NCBI RefSeq assembly: GCF_035627495.1
Contig: NZ_DASPLO010000007.1
Span: 29,800 to 93,799 of the forward strand
From: Methylocaldum sp035627495
GTDB taxonomy: Bacteria > Pseudomonadota > Gammaproteobacteria > Methylococcales > Methylococcaceae
Length of the DNA stretch: 64,000 bases
Direction: 5' to 3'
Made by a program: the position numbers and the translations under genes. This document shows, one piece after another, positions 63,562 to 64,000 of the stretch (positions within the stretch are counted from its first letter, which is position 1; each line of letters opens with the position of its first letter). Under the pieces are notes generated by a model that saw nothing but the letters and a program-made list of their open reading frames with translations, was not told the DNA's origin and did not search any database.

Positions 63562-63894
63562 AGCTTTCTTTTCCTGCAGTAGTCTCATCGAAACCCGAAA
63601 AATCGAATCGGAGAGTTGATCGCCATTGTTTCAATCGTGACAATCAGGCTGTGGAAAAATATTTCCGACAGAGGCAATGTTGCCACGATTACAACCCGCT
63701 ACTTCCCCAAACGCCCTAGGCCTATGGCTCTTGTTTGAGCGGGCATATTCTCCAGCTTTCCATAAACTACTAGATAGCCGTCGGGGTTCTTAGTTCCAGC
63801 CGTGTAGTGATCTTGCAACCCTTTTTTGGACTTCCGTTGCAGGTACCGGCGGCACCGTCACGAGTAATGGTCAAATTTTGTGTACGGGGCGGAC
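63562..63894. other. gap ending at the IS end
   Basis: About 330 bases upstream of the M20 gene. Contains its promoter presumably, and near its right end the terminal repeat of the IS256-type element. No other feature recognised. Confidence 0.5.
63862..63887. mobile_element. putative terminal inverted repeat of an IS256-type element
   Basis: Read on the minus strand the end includes CCGTACACAAAATTTGACC, resembling the terminal repeats of IS256-family elements (TGTACACAAAATT..TGAC). It lies just downstream of the transposase stop. The other end is outside the window. Confidence 0.5.
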
Positions 63895-64000
63895 TCAGGC
63901 GGCGATTTTCTCGGCGTCTTCCCGAACTCCGTCCTTGAACACGACTCCCTCGATAACCTGAGCCAAGCGGGGAATGCCATTGAGTTTTCGCCAGTGCCGC
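63895..64000 (-). CDS. IS256-family transposase, C-terminal fragment (continues beyond window)
   Basis: The last 34 codons are visible: HWRKLNGIPRLAQVIEGVVF and a final KDGVREDAEKIAA before TGA at 63895-63897. The RWRxLNG...VIxGVxFxDG pattern matches C-termini of one branch of IS256-type transposases. The frame is open to the window edge, so integrity cannot be judged. Confidence 0.65.
   Translation of the reverse strand, partial: RHWRKLNGIPRLAQVIEGVVFKDGVREDAEKIAA

Overview
The window is a chromosomal segment of a gammaproteobacterium. Gene style (ilvI-ilvH-ilvC then pssA then leuA, rho/trxA/rmuC, rimI next to a family-4 uracil-DNA glycosylase, a Tll0287-like haem protein, and a formate-hydrogenlyase-like membrane operon beside a SulP transporter) fits the Methylococcaceae type of methanotroph (Methylocaldum/Methylococcus-like). 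That placement is an inference: no methane or C1 oxidation gene lies in the window, and no rRNA or tRNA was found.

Layout. 1-5.3 kb: end of a PAP2/LssY protein, rmuC, rho, thioredoxin, a HAD nucleotidase. 5.3-13.8 kb: cysQ, then branched-chain amino acid synthesis (ilvI, ilvH, ilvC), pssA, and leuA preceded by a previously uncalled leucine-rich leader peptide, then a uracil-DNA glycosylase and rimI. 13.9-18.1 kb: an RND metal-type efflux pump with its adaptor. 18.3-24.2 kb: mixed single genes (haem sensor-like DUF3365 protein, a hypothetical, zinc alcohol dehydrogenase, YceK-type lipoprotein, DUF99 protein, diguanylate cyclase, POT transporter). 24.3-32.7 kb: a perfect FNR-type box before a 51-residue membrane protein, pepN, an HlyD/ABC export operon, an orphan histidine kinase and yccF.

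33-43 kb is the most distinctive block: a seven-gene minus-strand operon, almost every junction overlapping, that encodes HyfB-, HyfC-, HyfE- and HyfF-like membrane subunits, a SulP anion transporter, a HyfG-like large subunit that has lost all NiFe-binding cysteines, and a HyfI-like small subunit that keeps its 4Fe-4S ligands. No ferredoxin-type subunit is present. The tight translational coupling suggests an ion-pumping complex I-like machine working together with anion (possibly bicarbonate or sulfate) uptake. A small ribbon-helix-helix protein is divergent from it across an AT-rich, palindrome-rich control region. The last gene of the operon carries an in-frame insertion related to a mosaic repeat that also makes up a 140-bp MITE-like element just downstream.

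43.6-49.1 kb: a periplasmic binding-like protein, a porin and a GGDEF-EAL sensor in one operon, then a class I terpene cyclase. 49.3-51.3 kb: exbB-exbD-tonB. 51.7-63.6 kb: aldose 1-epimerase, an SMP-30/strictosidine-synthase-like propeller, a DUF2235 hydrolase, an NAD-dependent epimerase, a cytochrome P450 paired with a RoxA-like dihaem cytochrome c, and a GCS2-like ligase overlapping an M20 amidohydrolase. The window ends inside an IS256-type transposase gene.
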